Shown: piece by piece, positions 23,084-32,042 of the stretch
How positions within the stretch are numbered: the first letter of the stretch is position 1
Layout: every line of letters begins with the position of its first letter
Assembly (NCBI RefSeq): GCF_003431325.1
Contig: NZ_CP010515.1
Coordinates: 806,001 to 870,000, forward strand
Direction: 5' to 3'
DNA from: Acidilobus sp. 7A
GTDB lineage: Archaea; Thermoproteota; Thermoprotei_A; Sulfolobales; Acidilobaceae
Length of the DNA stretch: 64,000 nt
The notes under the pieces: generated by a model
The model's database searches: none
What the model was told of the DNA's origin: nothing
The model's input: the letters and a program-made list of their open reading frames with translations, nothing else
Program-made: the position numbers and the translations under genes

Positions 23084-23926
23084 GTGAAGGGCGTGGGGAG
23101 GCCCAAGGTAATAGTGATAGCTGGCGGCTCCTCCTCCAGGTTCGGCTCAGACAAGCTGTCGGCCCTCATCGACGGAAGGCCGCTGATATCGAGGGTCCTT
23201 GAGGTGACCAGGGAGGTCGGCGACGTTATCCTGGTCTCCTCGCGGGACGAGATCTCAAGGCTTGGCAGGCTGCTGGGGGACGTGAAGGTAGTTGAGGACC
23301 TGCCTCAGCTCCCCTGCGGCGGCCCGCCAAGGGGGGTTGCAAGCGCCGTGGGGCAGGTGAGCTCAGGCACCGTGCTCATAGTGCCCGGCGACGCGGCCTG
23401 GGCAACGGCGGAAGGACTTGAGGCCCTGCTTGAGCAGTGCTCTGAGAGGCTGGCCTCACCGCTGATGGGCCACGGCTTCGTCAGCTCGTCGTTTCTCTGC
23501 GGCCCCACAGACATGATAAGGGAGGCGGTGAGGCTCATGTGCTCCAAGGCCTCGCTTGGGCTCAGGGCCAGGATGACTGACCTGCTGAGGTCCTCAAGGT
23601 CTAGACTTGTTGGAGCCTCCCTGCTGGGGGGCCAGGGCCAGTTCTACGACCTTGACGTCCCAGGGGACAGGCCCCCGCGATCAAGGGGGCCGCGCAGGGT
23701 CGTTGAGGTGGACCCCACAGCATACAGGAGGGCCCTCTCACTTGCCCTGGCGGGCAGGCCGCGTGAGGCCGCCGCGGCCTTCCAGGAGGAGTCCAAGGCC
23801 TACAGGCGCTTGAGGGTCTGGCACCTCGAGCTTCACTCGCTGCTTGACGCCCAGTCCCTCGGCCTTGACGCTGCCAAGAGGGTTGAGAGGCTAATGCTGA
23901 CGCTCAGGAGGCCTTCTCGACCCTGA
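23084..23926 (+). CDS. MobA-like nucleotidyltransferase with C-terminal extension
   Basis: 280 residues. The N-terminal 190 form a MobA/GlmU-type NTP-transferase: VIVIAGGSSSRFGSDK (9-24) is the nucleotide-binding signature with the conserved Arg and Lys, and LIVPGDAAW is the metal-binding segment. The last 80 or so residues are a helical extension not typical of MobA. MobA adds GMP to molybdopterin to give the bis-MGD cofactor, and the convergent neighbour is a formate dehydrogenase that needs it, so this role is favoured. Its end overlaps the end of that gene by 23 bases. The GTG start follows a GGGGG-rich site; the exact start is uncertain. Confidence 0.75.
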   Translation: MKGVGRPKVIVIAGGSSSRFGSDKLSALIDGRPLISRVLEVTREVGDVILVSSRDEISRLGRLLGDVKVVEDLPQLPCGGPPRGVASAVGQVSSGTVLIVPGDAAWATAEGLEALLEQCSERLASPLMGHGFVSSSFLCGPTDMIREAVRLMCSKASLGLRARMTDLLRSSRSRLVGASLLGGQGQFYDLDVPGDRPPRSRGPRRVVEVDPTAYRRALSLALAGRPREAAAAFQEESKAYRRLRVWHLELHSLLDAQSLGLDAAKRVERLMLTLRRPSRP

Positions 23927-26564
23927 CGGCGGTCACCTTGTACTCAGGTATGTGGGATATCCTGTCGACAGCGGGCGAGACTACGCGGTTAATCAAGGCC
24001 TCGGGGTGATGTACAGTCGCGAACACTACGCCTTTGGAGACCCTCCTCGATACCCTGGCCCTGATCAGCGTCGAGCCCCACCTGCTGGTGACCCTCACCA
24101 CGTCGCCGTCGCTTATGCCGAGGGCCTTTGCGTCGCCCTCGCTTACCTCTATGAAGTCCTCTGGCTCTATTACCTGGTTGCCCGTGCGCCTCGTCATTGA
24201 GCCCATGTTGAAGTGGTAGAGGGTCCTGCCTGTTATCAGCGTGAGCGGGTACTCTTCAGTGGGCTGCTCAGGGGACGGTATGTATGCCACTGGCCTCAGC
24301 CTAGTCTTCTTACCTACTGTGAACTGACCTACGTGAAGCACCTTCACGGGCGGGGCGTCGAGACGTGGGGTCGGGTACGGGAGGCCCCCCTCCCTCTCCA
24401 GCCTCCCATAGGTTATGCCGTAGACGGCGGGCCAGGCGGACCTTATCTCGTTCCACACGTCCTCAGGTGACGAGTACCTGAAGTAGTCGCCGTAGCCCAT
24501 GGCGTTGGCCAGCCTAATTATAATCTGCCAGTCAGGCAGCGACTCGCCCAGGGGCTCTATGACCTTCCTGACCCTCTGCACCCTCCTCTCGGCGTTGGTG
24601 AAGGTGCCTTCCTTCTCAAAGGAGCTCGCCGCTGGCAGGAACACGTGGGCGTACTTTGAGGTCTCGTTGTGGAACATGTCTACAAGGACGAGGAGCTCCA
24701 GCTTTGAGAGCGCCTTCTCCGTCATCTCCATGTATGGGTGCGACATCAGCACGTCCTCCCCGAACACTATCAGTGCCTTCAGGTCATCTCTCATAGCGGC
24801 CTCTACCATCTCTATGCCGTCGAGCCCTGGGCTGGGGTTCAGCTTGGTCCCCCACAGCTTCTCAAACATCTCTATGTTCTGGGTCAGCGGCACTGCGCCG
24901 GGCAGCTTCTTAGGGTGGTCGCCCATTATTGCCGTGCCCTGGACGTTGTTCTTGCCCCTCAGGGGCATGAGGCCGGAGCCGGGCCTGCCCACGTTGCCCG
25001 TGATCAGGGCCAGGTCTATGAGCTGGTATATGATTTCAGTTCCCTGAACGTGCTCGGTCGCGCCGAGGCCCCAGAATATCATTGAGGGTTTATTAGTGGC
25101 GTAGAGCCTCGCCGCCTCCCTTATGACGTCAGCCCTGACCCCTGTAACCTTCTCCGCGAACTCAGGCGTGTAGTTGCTTACTACCTCCTTGAACTCCTCA
25201 AGTCCCTCAACTCTCTCCGACACGAACTCCTCGTCTATGAGGCCCTCGCTCACTATGACGTTAGCCATGGCGTTGAAGAGGACTACGTCTGTGCCGGGCC
25301 TCAGGGCCAGGTGATAGTCCGCGTACTCGGCTATCTCGGTCCTCCTCGGGTCCACCACAATAAGCTTCACCCTGCCCTGCTCCGCCAACATCTTGATCCT
25401 GTTCCCTATCACTGGGTGGTTCTCAGTTGTGTTGGAGCCGACTACCATTATGGTGCGGGCCAGGTCTATGTCCTCAAAGGTGTTGGTAGCGCCCCCGGTG
25501 CCGAGCATGTCCTCAAGCCCCTGGGCCGAGGGCTCATGGCAGACCCTGGCGCAGCTGTCAACGTTGTTAGTTCCCAGGACCACCCTGGCGAACTTGCCCG
25601 CCAGGTACTCCTCCTCGTTGGTGACCCTGGCGCCTACCAGGACCCCCACGCTCCCAGGGCCGTACTTGGCCAGTATCTCCTTCAGCCTTGAGGCCACGAA
25701 GGAGATTGCCTCGTCCCAGCTGACCTCGCGCCACTCCCCGTCGACCTTGATGAGCGGCCTCAGCACCCTGTCCTGCGAGTATACGTAATCCCAGGCGTAC
25801 CTGCCCTTGACGCACAGGTTGCCCCTGTTCACCACGGACGTCCTGGAGGGCCTGACGTCTACAATCCTCCCGTCCTTGACCCCTACCTCCAGCTCGCAGC
25901 CGACCCCGCAGTAGGGGCATGTGGTCTTAACCCATGTGTCAGGCCACCCGTAGGTCAGCACGCTCCTGTCCTCCAGGGCCCCCGTGGGGCAGGCGTCAAC
26001 GCAGAGGCCGCAGCTCACGCAGGAGCTGTGGGCGAGGTCGGGGCCGTCAGGCCTTATCATTATCCTACCGCCCCGGCCCCACGCCCTCCAGACGTGGTAG
26101 CCCTGGACCTCGTCGCATGCCTTCACGCACCTGAAGCACTTGATGCACCTGTTCATGTCAACAACTATGTACGGGTGGCTGTTGTCGATCAGGTCGGGCC
26201 TTGAGGTTCCCTGGAGCTCCACTCCGTACTTGCTGAGGGCCACGTGGAACTCCTTGAAGGGGTACTTGGCGTACGCGTCCCGCGGGTAGTTCATCGCGAG
26301 GAGCCTCAGCACATCCCTCCTGACCTGGTTCACCTGCTCGCTGTCTGTCCTGACCTCCATGCCGTCCTGGACCTTTGTGGTGCAGCTCGTCGTAAGCCTG
26401 CCGTTCACCTCGACCACGCACAGCCTGCAGGAGCCCTGGGGGCTAAGCCTGTCATCGTAGCAGAGGCTGGGCACGTAGTAGCCGAGCCTCCTGAGGGCCT
26501 CGAGGAGGCTCAGGCCCTCCTCAACCCTATGCTCAACTCCGTTAACCTTGATCGTGACGGTCAT
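23904..26564 (-). CDS. fdhA: Formate dehydrogenase catalytic subunit (Mo/W-bis-MGD, FeS)
   Basis: 886 residues. In order: NuoG-like [2Fe-2S] domain (Cys35, 46, 49, 61), two ferredoxin-type [4Fe-4S] motifs (Cys140-150 and Cys182-192), the molybdopterin domain [4Fe-4S] motif CPYCGVGC with NLCVKG (216-251), and the active-site segment SCARVCHEPS with Cys342 in place of selenocysteine and His343. The C-terminal molybdopterin-binding domain is complete. It oxidises formate to CO2 (or the reverse) and passes electrons to the NuoF-like subunit encoded upstream (six-base gap). An oxidoreductase of related substrate cannot be fully excluded, but the Cys-His pair favours formate. Confidence 0.85.
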   Translation of the reverse strand: MTVTIKVNGVEHRVEEGLSLLEALRRLGYYVPSLCYDDRLSPQGSCRLCVVEVNGRLTTSCTTKVQDGMEVRTDSEQVNQVRRDVLRLLAMNYPRDAYAKYPFKEFHVALSKYGVELQGTSRPDLIDNSHPYIVVDMNRCIKCFRCVKACDEVQGYHVWRAWGRGGRIMIRPDGPDLAHSSCVSCGLCVDACPTGALEDRSVLTYGWPDTWVKTTCPYCGVGCELEVGVKDGRIVDVRPSRTSVVNRGNLCVKGRYAWDYVYSQDRVLRPLIKVDGEWREVSWDEAISFVASRLKEILAKYGPGSVGVLVGARVTNEEEYLAGKFARVVLGTNNVDSCARVCHEPSAQGLEDMLGTGGATNTFEDIDLARTIMVVGSNTTENHPVIGNRIKMLAEQGRVKLIVVDPRRTEIAEYADYHLALRPGTDVVLFNAMANVIVSEGLIDEEFVSERVEGLEEFKEVVSNYTPEFAEKVTGVRADVIREAARLYATNKPSMIFWGLGATEHVQGTEIIYQLIDLALITGNVGRPGSGLMPLRGKNNVQGTAIMGDHPKKLPGAVPLTQNIEMFEKLWGTKLNPSPGLDGIEMVEAAMRDDLKALIVFGEDVLMSHPYMEMTEKALSKLELLVLVDMFHNETSKYAHVFLPAASSFEKEGTFTNAERRVQRVRKVIEPLGESLPDWQIIIRLANAMGYGDYFRYSSPEDVWNEIRSAWPAVYGITYGRLEREGGLPYPTPRLDAPPVKVLHVGQFTVGKKTRLRPVAYIPSPEQPTEEYPLTLITGRTLYHFNMGSMTRRTGNQVIEPEDFIEVSEGDAKALGISDGDVVRVTSRWGSTLIRARVSRRVSKGVVFATVHHPEALINRVVSPAVDRISHIPEYKVTAVRVEKAS

Positions 26565-26570
26565 TATGGC

Positions 26571-28049
26571 TCACCCCCTCACCATCTCGTCTGCGCCCTT
26601 AGCCAGGAACGAGAGTATGGCGTCCCCTGTGCCCTGGCCGTGGCCGCAGAGGCTGGCTGACCTCATGACTGTGGCTATTGACTTCAGCTCATCCGCCTCC
26701 TCAGGCGTCAGGTACCCCCTGCCGAGCGCCGCCTCAAGTATCTCGTCGGCCCTGGCGGTGCCTAGCCTACAAGGGAAGCACTTGCCGCACGACTCGAAGG
26801 CCGCGAAGTGGACTATCTCGTGAAGGAGCTCGAGCAGGCTGGTGTCGTCGCTGAAGGCTATCACGTTACCGTGCCCGAGGCTGGCCCCTATTTCCCTGAG
26901 CTCCTCGACCCCTAGTCTCACGTCAAGCTCCTCAGGCCTTATGAAGGATGCCAGCGGCCCTCCAACTATCACGCCCTTTAGCCTCCTGCCGCCCTTGAGG
27001 CCGCCTCCCATGTCGTAGACTACCTCCTTAAGTGGGACGCCGAACTCTACCTCGTAGAGGCCGGGCCTCTCGAACAGGCTGTTGAGGCTGAGCACCTTGG
27101 TCCCCCTGCTCTTATTGTAGCCCATCTCAGCGTACTCGTCACCGCCGTGCTCAACTATCCACGGGACGCTGGAGAGCGTCTCGACGTTGTTGACAACCGT
27201 GGGCATCCCGAACAGGCCCCTCTCCGTGGGGTAAGGGGGCCTCGGCGTGGGCTCAGGCCTCCTGCCCATTATGGCGTTTATCATTGCCGTCTCCTCGCCC
27301 ACGACGTAGGAGCCCCTGCCCACGTGGACCTCCACCTCGACGGGCAGCCCCTTTGATGCGGCTGGGCCCGCGTAGCCGGCCTCGTAGAGCTCCTTAACTG
27401 CCCTCCTGACCGAGGCCACGGCCTCAGGGTACTCCCTCCTTATGTAGAAGTAGACCTTTGAGGCGCCTACTGCATATGCTGCTATGAGCGCCCCCTCAAG
27501 CACAAGGTATGGGTCCCACCACATCAGGAGCTTGTCAACGTACGCCCCCGCGTCCCCCTCGTCGCCGTTGACTATGACGTACTTCTGGGGCGCCCTCTGC
27601 TGGTACGCTGACTCCCACTTCAGGCCGGTTGGGAAGTAGGCGCCTCCCCTGCCCCTGAGCTGGGACCTCTTGACCTCCTCTATGACCTCGGCCTGGGTCA
27701 TCCTGAGCGCCTTCTCAAGGCCCCTCATGCCGCCGAGCTCAAGGTACTGGCCGAGCGAGCTGACGGGTCCCTTGACTATGTGCCTCAGCACGACGGCCCT
27801 GCTGGACCTCACCTCGATGTGGGGAACCCCGCTGGTCCGAGAGCTTGATGGCCCCACGTAGCACTTGCCAAGGCAATATGTTGGCGGCTCCTGCCTGACT
27901 GCCATCTCCCAGGCCTTTGGGTTAAGCGACCTGGCCACGTAGCAGGCCAGGCCCCTGCAGTGCTCCTCGCTTACAACTACCTTAGAGAAGGAGTAAAAGG
28001 ACTCCACCTCAGGCCTCAAAACGGTCTTCGCGGGCAACTCTTTAACCAA
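26571..28049 (-). CDS. fdhB: NAD-linked formate dehydrogenase diaphorase subunit (NuoE/NuoF-like)
   Basis: 492 residues. The N-terminus has a shortened NuoE-like [2Fe-2S] pattern C31-x4-C36-x22-C59-x3-C63. The NuoF part follows: GRGGAYFPTGLKW (FMN/NADH loop), VNGDEGDAGAYVDKLL, GEETAMINAIMGRRPEPTPR and the [4Fe-4S] motif ESCGKCFPCRLG. It should exchange electrons between NAD(P) and the catalytic subunit, making the complex a soluble NAD-dependent formate dehydrogenase. The start is TTG, with a TATA-like ACTTATAGAAG at 28070-28080. It is first in a two-gene operon with fdhA. Confidence 0.87.
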   Translation of the reverse strand: MVKELPAKTVLRPEVESFYSFSKVVVSEEHCRGLACYVARSLNPKAWEMAVRQEPPTYCLGKCYVGPSSSRTSGVPHIEVRSSRAVVLRHIVKGPVSSLGQYLELGGMRGLEKALRMTQAEVIEEVKRSQLRGRGGAYFPTGLKWESAYQQRAPQKYVIVNGDEGDAGAYVDKLLMWWDPYLVLEGALIAAYAVGASKVYFYIRREYPEAVASVRRAVKELYEAGYAGPAASKGLPVEVEVHVGRGSYVVGEETAMINAIMGRRPEPTPRPPYPTERGLFGMPTVVNNVETLSSVPWIVEHGGDEYAEMGYNKSRGTKVLSLNSLFERPGLYEVEFGVPLKEVVYDMGGGLKGGRRLKGVIVGGPLASFIRPEELDVRLGVEELREIGASLGHGNVIAFSDDTSLLELLHEIVHFAAFESCGKCFPCRLGTARADEILEAALGRGYLTPEEADELKSIATVMRSASLCGHGQGTGDAILSFLAKGADEMVRG

Positions 28050-28069
28050 TATATTACAGTAGAAGGGCT

Positions 28070-28080
28070 TCTATAAGTAG
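28070..28080 (-). promoter_or_regulatory. Promoter of the formate dehydrogenase operon
   Basis: On the minus strand ACTTATAGAAG lies 20-30 bases before the TTG start, consistent with a nearly leaderless mRNA. A second A/T-rich tract is at 28048-28056. The rest of 28081-28219 is A/T-rich without a gene. Confidence 0.4.
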
Positions 28081-28219
28081 TTTGTTAAAGGCGATTAACC
28101 GTCCACGAATCTTTAGGCATTCACGAAACCTATCTTTACTTTTAAGATATTTTAACTATTGCGTTAATAATTAATAACTTAAGGCGTCCATATCCATTAG
28201 CACCGCTTGCCTGGGCTTC

Positions 28220-29389
28220 CTAGCGTACGTCTTTGAACAGCAAATAGAAGGCGGCCGTGGCTGCCGTGTAGAGGGAGGCCGTTATGAAGAAGGGGAGGGT
28301 CAGGTCACCTGTCGAGAATATGTAGCCCGTGACCCAGGGCCCCATGGACCTGGGCAGGCCGTCAATTAAGTTTATCAGGCTCGACCCCCTGGCCCTCTCC
28401 TCCTCAGGTATTATAGTGACGACAAGGGACGAGAAGAGGGGGTTGGCCATGTTCATGGCGGCGTTCCTGAGCACAAATATGGCGGAGGCCTCGAGGTAGG
28501 AGCAAGCGAAGGGGAGCGCTATCAGGAGCGCTATGCCGACAGCGTGCGTGACCACTATGGCCTTGACCCTGCCGATGGCCTTGGCCAGCCTGGGGGCCCC
28601 CAGCACGGCGAGGGCCAGGGTCGCGTCGGCCACCATGTAGACGGGCGAGAGCTGCCTCGCCACGACCCCGAACCTTAGGCTGAACCAGAGCGACATGAGG
28701 GGGAGTATCAGGCCGGCCCCGAGGCCTATCATGGCGTCGGTCGAGAGCCTCGCTATGTTCCCGATCGACCTCAGCCTCAGGGTCACCCTGCCCGTCCCCC
28801 TGTAGCCCTCCCTCACCGGCGTGACGAGGGCAAGGGTAACGAGTACTACAGCCATGTTGACGAGCATAGTGTCCCTGAGGCCCACCAGCCATGGTACTGA
28901 GGCCCCGAGTACGGCTAGGCCCGTGGAGATTGACGACATGAGGCTCATGTTCCTGTCTATGCTCCTTGACTTCTCGGCTATGAGGGCCTGCAGGGAGCCC
29001 CCTCCGAGGCCGAATATGAGGAGCGCCGCAGGCGGGACCCCCAGGAAGAGGAGGAGGAACGAGGCCGCTGAGACAGCCCTCCCGAGGAGGAAGAAGTTCT
29101 TCCTCCCGTAGGCGTCAGCCAGGGCCGAGATGAAGAGCCCCGCTATTGTGCCAACCAGCACGTAGCCGCCGACCAGGAGCCCTACCTCAAATGAGTTAAG
29201 CCCGAGCGACCTCAGGTAGAGGGGCAGGGCAAGGGCGTTGGCGCCAAAGATCATGCCCGAGAGGCCGCCCGCTGCAACTAGTAGCAGCTCATCCCTTGAG
29301 AGCCCTCTCAGTGCCCTGAGGCCTGCGTCCCCTGAGGCCGCCATGTCGACCACGAAGCTCACCAGGCCAATGGACCTTAAGGCGTTCAC
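28220..29389 (-). CDS. MFS transporter, last gene of the exporter operon
   Basis: 389 residues, about eleven to twelve hydrophobic segments. It has an A-motif-like loop SALADAYGRKNFFLLGRA after segment 2 and no sugar-porter signature, resembling drug or metabolite efflux carriers. The GTG start lies six bases after the stop of the ABC permease with GAGGTGAAC overlapping, so it is cotranscribed with the ABC exporter genes. The substrate is unknown. Confidence 0.8.
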   Translation of the reverse strand: MNALRSIGLVSFVVDMAASGDAGLRALRGLSRDELLLVAAGGLSGMIFGANALALPLYLRSLGLNSFEVGLLVGGYVLVGTIAGLFISALADAYGRKNFFLLGRAVSAASFLLLFLGVPPAALLIFGLGGGSLQALIAEKSRSIDRNMSLMSSISTGLAVLGASVPWLVGLRDTMLVNMAVVLVTLALVTPVREGYRGTGRVTLRLRSIGNIARLSTDAMIGLGAGLILPLMSLWFSLRFGVVARQLSPVYMVADATLALAVLGAPRLAKAIGRVKAIVVTHAVGIALLIALPFACSYLEASAIFVLRNAAMNMANPLFSSLVVTIIPEEERARGSSLINLIDGLPRSMGPWVTGYIFSTGDLTLPFFITASLYTAATAAFYLLFKDVR

Positions 29390-29395
29390 CTCATT

Positions 29396-30085
29396 TTAGG
29401 CCTTCAGGCCCAGCCTGCCTACTATCGTTGCAATCACGACCCCGTAGACCACCGTGCCGAGGTCCCAGATAATGGAGGCCGGGCTCCCACGCAGGGAGAG
29501 CCTTATGGCCTGGGCTGCATAGGTCGTCGGCTCAAGCATTGCGAGGGGCACAAGGTACCTCGGCACTATGCTCAGGGGGAAGTAGACGGGGGCGAAGAAG
29601 CTGAAGCCGAAGGCCACTATCTGGGTCACCTGCTGCAGCACCCTTAAGTTCCTTATCCTTGATGCCATCAGAAGCCCTACCATGGACCCCTGGAAGGAGC
29701 TCACCAGGAGCGCGAGGGTGAGCATGGACAGGCCGCTGAGGCTCACGTCCAAGTACCGCATGGCAACAGCCACGCCGAGCACCAGGAGGCCTGAGCCTAT
29801 GGCGAAGAGGTTGTTCACAAGGGTTGACGTCAGTGCGTAGGCCCAGAGGGGGACGCCCATTGATATCATGAGCGAGAGCCTGCCGTCCTCCCTGTCCCAG
29901 CCTATGCTGTTCGGAACGACTAGCATGCCTGCTACGGCCACGTCAAAGACCATCATGCCGGAGATAAGGTAGTAGATGGCCGGGCCCCTGACTATGTAGC
30001 TGAAGCCGAAGACGAAGGCTATTGGGAGCATGACTGCAAAGAAGAGGCTCGCAGCGAGCCACGCCTTGGCCTCCTTGAAGAACAT
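29396..30085 (-). CDS. ABC-2 type transporter permease
   Basis: 229 residues with six hydrophobic segments and a conserved region YFPLSIVPRYLVPLAMLEPT before the last pair, typical of ABC-2 export permeases. It should form the membrane part of an exporter with the ATPase encoded 22 bases upstream. Confidence 0.82.
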   Translation of the reverse strand: MFFKEAKAWLAASLFFAVMLPIAFVFGFSYIVRGPAIYYLISGMMVFDVAVAGMLVVPNSIGWDREDGRLSLMISMGVPLWAYALTSTLVNNLFAIGSGLLVLGVAVAMRYLDVSLSGLSMLTLALLVSSFQGSMVGLLMASRIRNLRVLQQVTQIVAFGFSFFAPVYFPLSIVPRYLVPLAMLEPTTYAAQAIRLSLRGSPASIIWDLGTVVYGVVIATIVGRLGLKA

Positions 30086-30107
30086 CTCAGTGAGGGACGT
30101 AAGCTCC

Positions 30108-30929
30108 CTAAGCGTCCTTCATCACCTCAAGGTAGACCTCCTCAAGGGAGGGCGCCCTGACCTCGAACTTCCCCCTAAGCTTCGACACGAACTCCTTAAC
30201 CTCGTCCTCCCTGACCTTGTACACCTTCCCCTCCTCTAGGTCAACGACCTCGTAGTAGAAGGCGAACCTCTTCCTGAGCTCAGAGGGCGTGCCCTCTGCC
30301 AACACCTTCCTGTTTATGAAGTAGACCCTGTCGGAGAGCGCCTCAGCCTCCTCCATGTAGTGGGTAGTCAGCAGTATGGCCCTACCCTCGCCCTTGAGCT
30401 GCCTCAGCACGTCCCACAGCTCCCTCCTCCCCATGGGGTCAAGGCCTGTCGTGGGCTCATCAAGCACCAGCACCTCAGGGGAGTGGACGACAGCCATGGC
30501 TACCAGCGTCCTCCTCTTCAGGCCGCCTGAGAGGTCCATGACGTACCTGTCCCTGTGATCCCAAAGGCCGAGCCTCCTTACGGTGTCTAGGGCCATCTCC
30601 CTTGCCTTGTCCCCTGGCACGCCCCTCACCCTGGCTGCGTAGTAGACGTTGTCAAACACCGTGAGGTCCCCGTAGGGCTGCGCCTCCTGGGGCGTCACCC
30701 CCATCCTGAGCCTCACCTCCCTGTCGCAGGGGTCAGAGCCGAGGACCTTGACTACCCCCCTCTCGGGCCTCAGCTCGCAGTAGAGGTGTCTCACCAGCGT
30801 GGTCTTCCCGGCCCCGTTGGGGCCCAGCAGGGAGACCAGCTCCCCCTTCCTGACCTCCAGGCTCACGTCCTCGAGGGCCACAACCTTACCGTAGGACTTG
30901 CTCAGGCCCTTGACCTCTATAGCGCTCAC
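30108..30929 (-). CDS. ABC transporter ATP-binding protein (export type)
   Basis: 273 residues from the GTG at 30929, chosen because GGTGGTGAT precedes it and the start then just clears the stop of the upstream gene; an open frame extends 13 codons further. Walker A LLGPNGAGKTT, Q-loop GVTPQEAQPYG, signature LSGGLKRRT, Walker B VLVLDEPTTGLDP, and the H-loop TTHYMEEAEALSDR. It belongs to the DrrA/CcmA-like export group. The last 55 residues resemble the usual C-terminal extension of these ATPases. Confidence 0.87.
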   Translation of the reverse strand: MSAIEVKGLSKSYGKVVALEDVSLEVRKGELVSLLGPNGAGKTTLVRHLYCELRPERGVVKVLGSDPCDREVRLRMGVTPQEAQPYGDLTVFDNVYYAARVRGVPGDKAREMALDTVRRLGLWDHRDRYVMDLSGGLKRRTLVAMAVVHSPEVLVLDEPTTGLDPMGRRELWDVLRQLKGEGRAILLTTHYMEEAEALSDRVYFINRKVLAEGTPSELRKRFAFYYEVVDLEEGKVYKVREDEVKEFVSKLRGKFEVRAPSLEEVYLEVMKDA

Positions 30930-30933
30930 GGTA

Positions 30934-31545
30934 TCACCACCTCGAGAACTTGGCCTTGACGTGGCCATCGCTGGAGCTCAGCTCAAGGACCACCTTCCCT
31001 TCGCCCCCGCCCAGGGAGCTATCAACGTCCAGGAAGCCTATGTTGACCGCGCTGCCCTCGTTGCTCTTAACTATAGGCGTCACCCTGGTGCTCCCCCTCA
31101 CGGCGGCGTTTATAGTCAAGCTTGAGCCCTCGGCTTCAGCCGATATCTTAGACCTCCCCCTGAGCTCGCCGTAGGCCAAGTTAAGGGTGGCGGAGCTGTA
31201 CTTGACCTTCACTGTGGGGTCAGACTCGCCAAGGCAATCAAGGGGCAGCCTTAAGGCGGAGCCAAGGGCCTCAACGCTCGTCCTGCACAGGCCCCCGTGG
31301 TCGGCCTTGAAGTCCGAGTCCTCGGCCGTGAGCTCAAGTGATGCGGCCTCGGGCTGAAGTGAGAGCTCGACCTCGCAGACCTTAGCCTTAATTGAGAGCT
31401 CGTCGCCCTCCTCGCTCACGTCGTACTTGCAGCTTGAGTTATTGCTGTAGAGCTTCACCTCGCCCTCGCCCCTCGCAAGCCTGAGCTCCGAGTCCTTGAC
31501 GTCAAGCTTAACTGATTTGTAGGCCTTGAGGGGGGCTGTAGACAA
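30934..31545 (-). CDS. Unrecognised beta-rich protein (DUF4097-like), first gene of the exporter operon
   Basis: 203 residues, rich in Ser, Leu, Glu and Lys, with regularly spaced short strands (LYSNNSSCKYDV, VELSLQPEAASLEL, LNLAYGELRGRSKIS, LTINAAVRG). This suggests a beta-solenoid such as the putative-adhesin DUF4097 fold. There is no signal peptide, so it should be cytoplasmic. It has four Cys (about 39, 57, 86, 103). DUF4097-like proteins often accompany ABC-2 exporters; the exact job is unknown. The start is TTG. The ABC ATPase start follows the stop after four bases. Confidence 0.6.
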   Translation of the reverse strand: MSTAPLKAYKSVKLDVKDSELRLARGEGEVKLYSNNSSCKYDVSEEGDELSIKAKVCEVELSLQPEAASLELTAEDSDFKADHGGLCRTSVEALGSALRLPLDCLGESDPTVKVKYSSATLNLAYGELRGRSKISAEAEGSSLTINAAVRGSTRVTPIVKSNEGSAVNIGFLDVDSSLGGGEGKVVLELSSSDGHVKAKFSRW

Positions 31546-31562
31546 GGGCGCGCCCTGCGCCC

Positions 31563-31942
31563 TTGCCCACTAGCTGTGAGGCTGCGAAGGTGAGGGCGGT
31601 AAGCCGCGAACCAGTGAGCCGCCCTGAGGGGGCCCTCGCCCTCACGCCGCTGGGCTCCATATGGTTAATCCTTAGGCTTCCTGGGGCTCAGGGAGAGGGA
31701 ACTTTCGCTGGCGGGCGTCATAAGCTCCATAGTGGTGCTGGTCAGCACAGTGGCTTGGGGACGTTGCTACAATTTTGATTAGCTACATCTATATAGTACA
31801 TCACTACGCTATAACAGTGAACGCAGCCAACAGGCCAGTCCTAAACCTGTTGCAGGGCCTGATGAATTTCAGCAACTACGTCGACTACGTCACCATGGCC
31901 GACCTTATAATGGGCCTCATAGGCCTGGGAGGTCATGGCTGA
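31563..31942 (+). pseudogene. Broken small membrane protein gene
   Basis: Three frames in order give a continuous membrane-protein-like sequence: ALTPLGSIWLIL, then GFLGLRERELSLAGVISSIV (running on VLVSTVAWG), then ATILISYIYIVHHYAITVNA followed by LQGLMNFSNYVDYVTM and a stop at 31940. Two single-base shifts separate the pieces. I do not recognise the family. It fills the 500-base gap between two minus-strand genes. Confidence 0.4.
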
Positions 31943-32042
31943 AGCCCCTGTCCCCTCGGGCCAGACAAGGGTGATGCCTGTTAGCGGCAGCTGACGCTCA
32001 GTGAAGAGGTCTCAGGGCCTACATGAGCCTCAGCAGGTAGCA

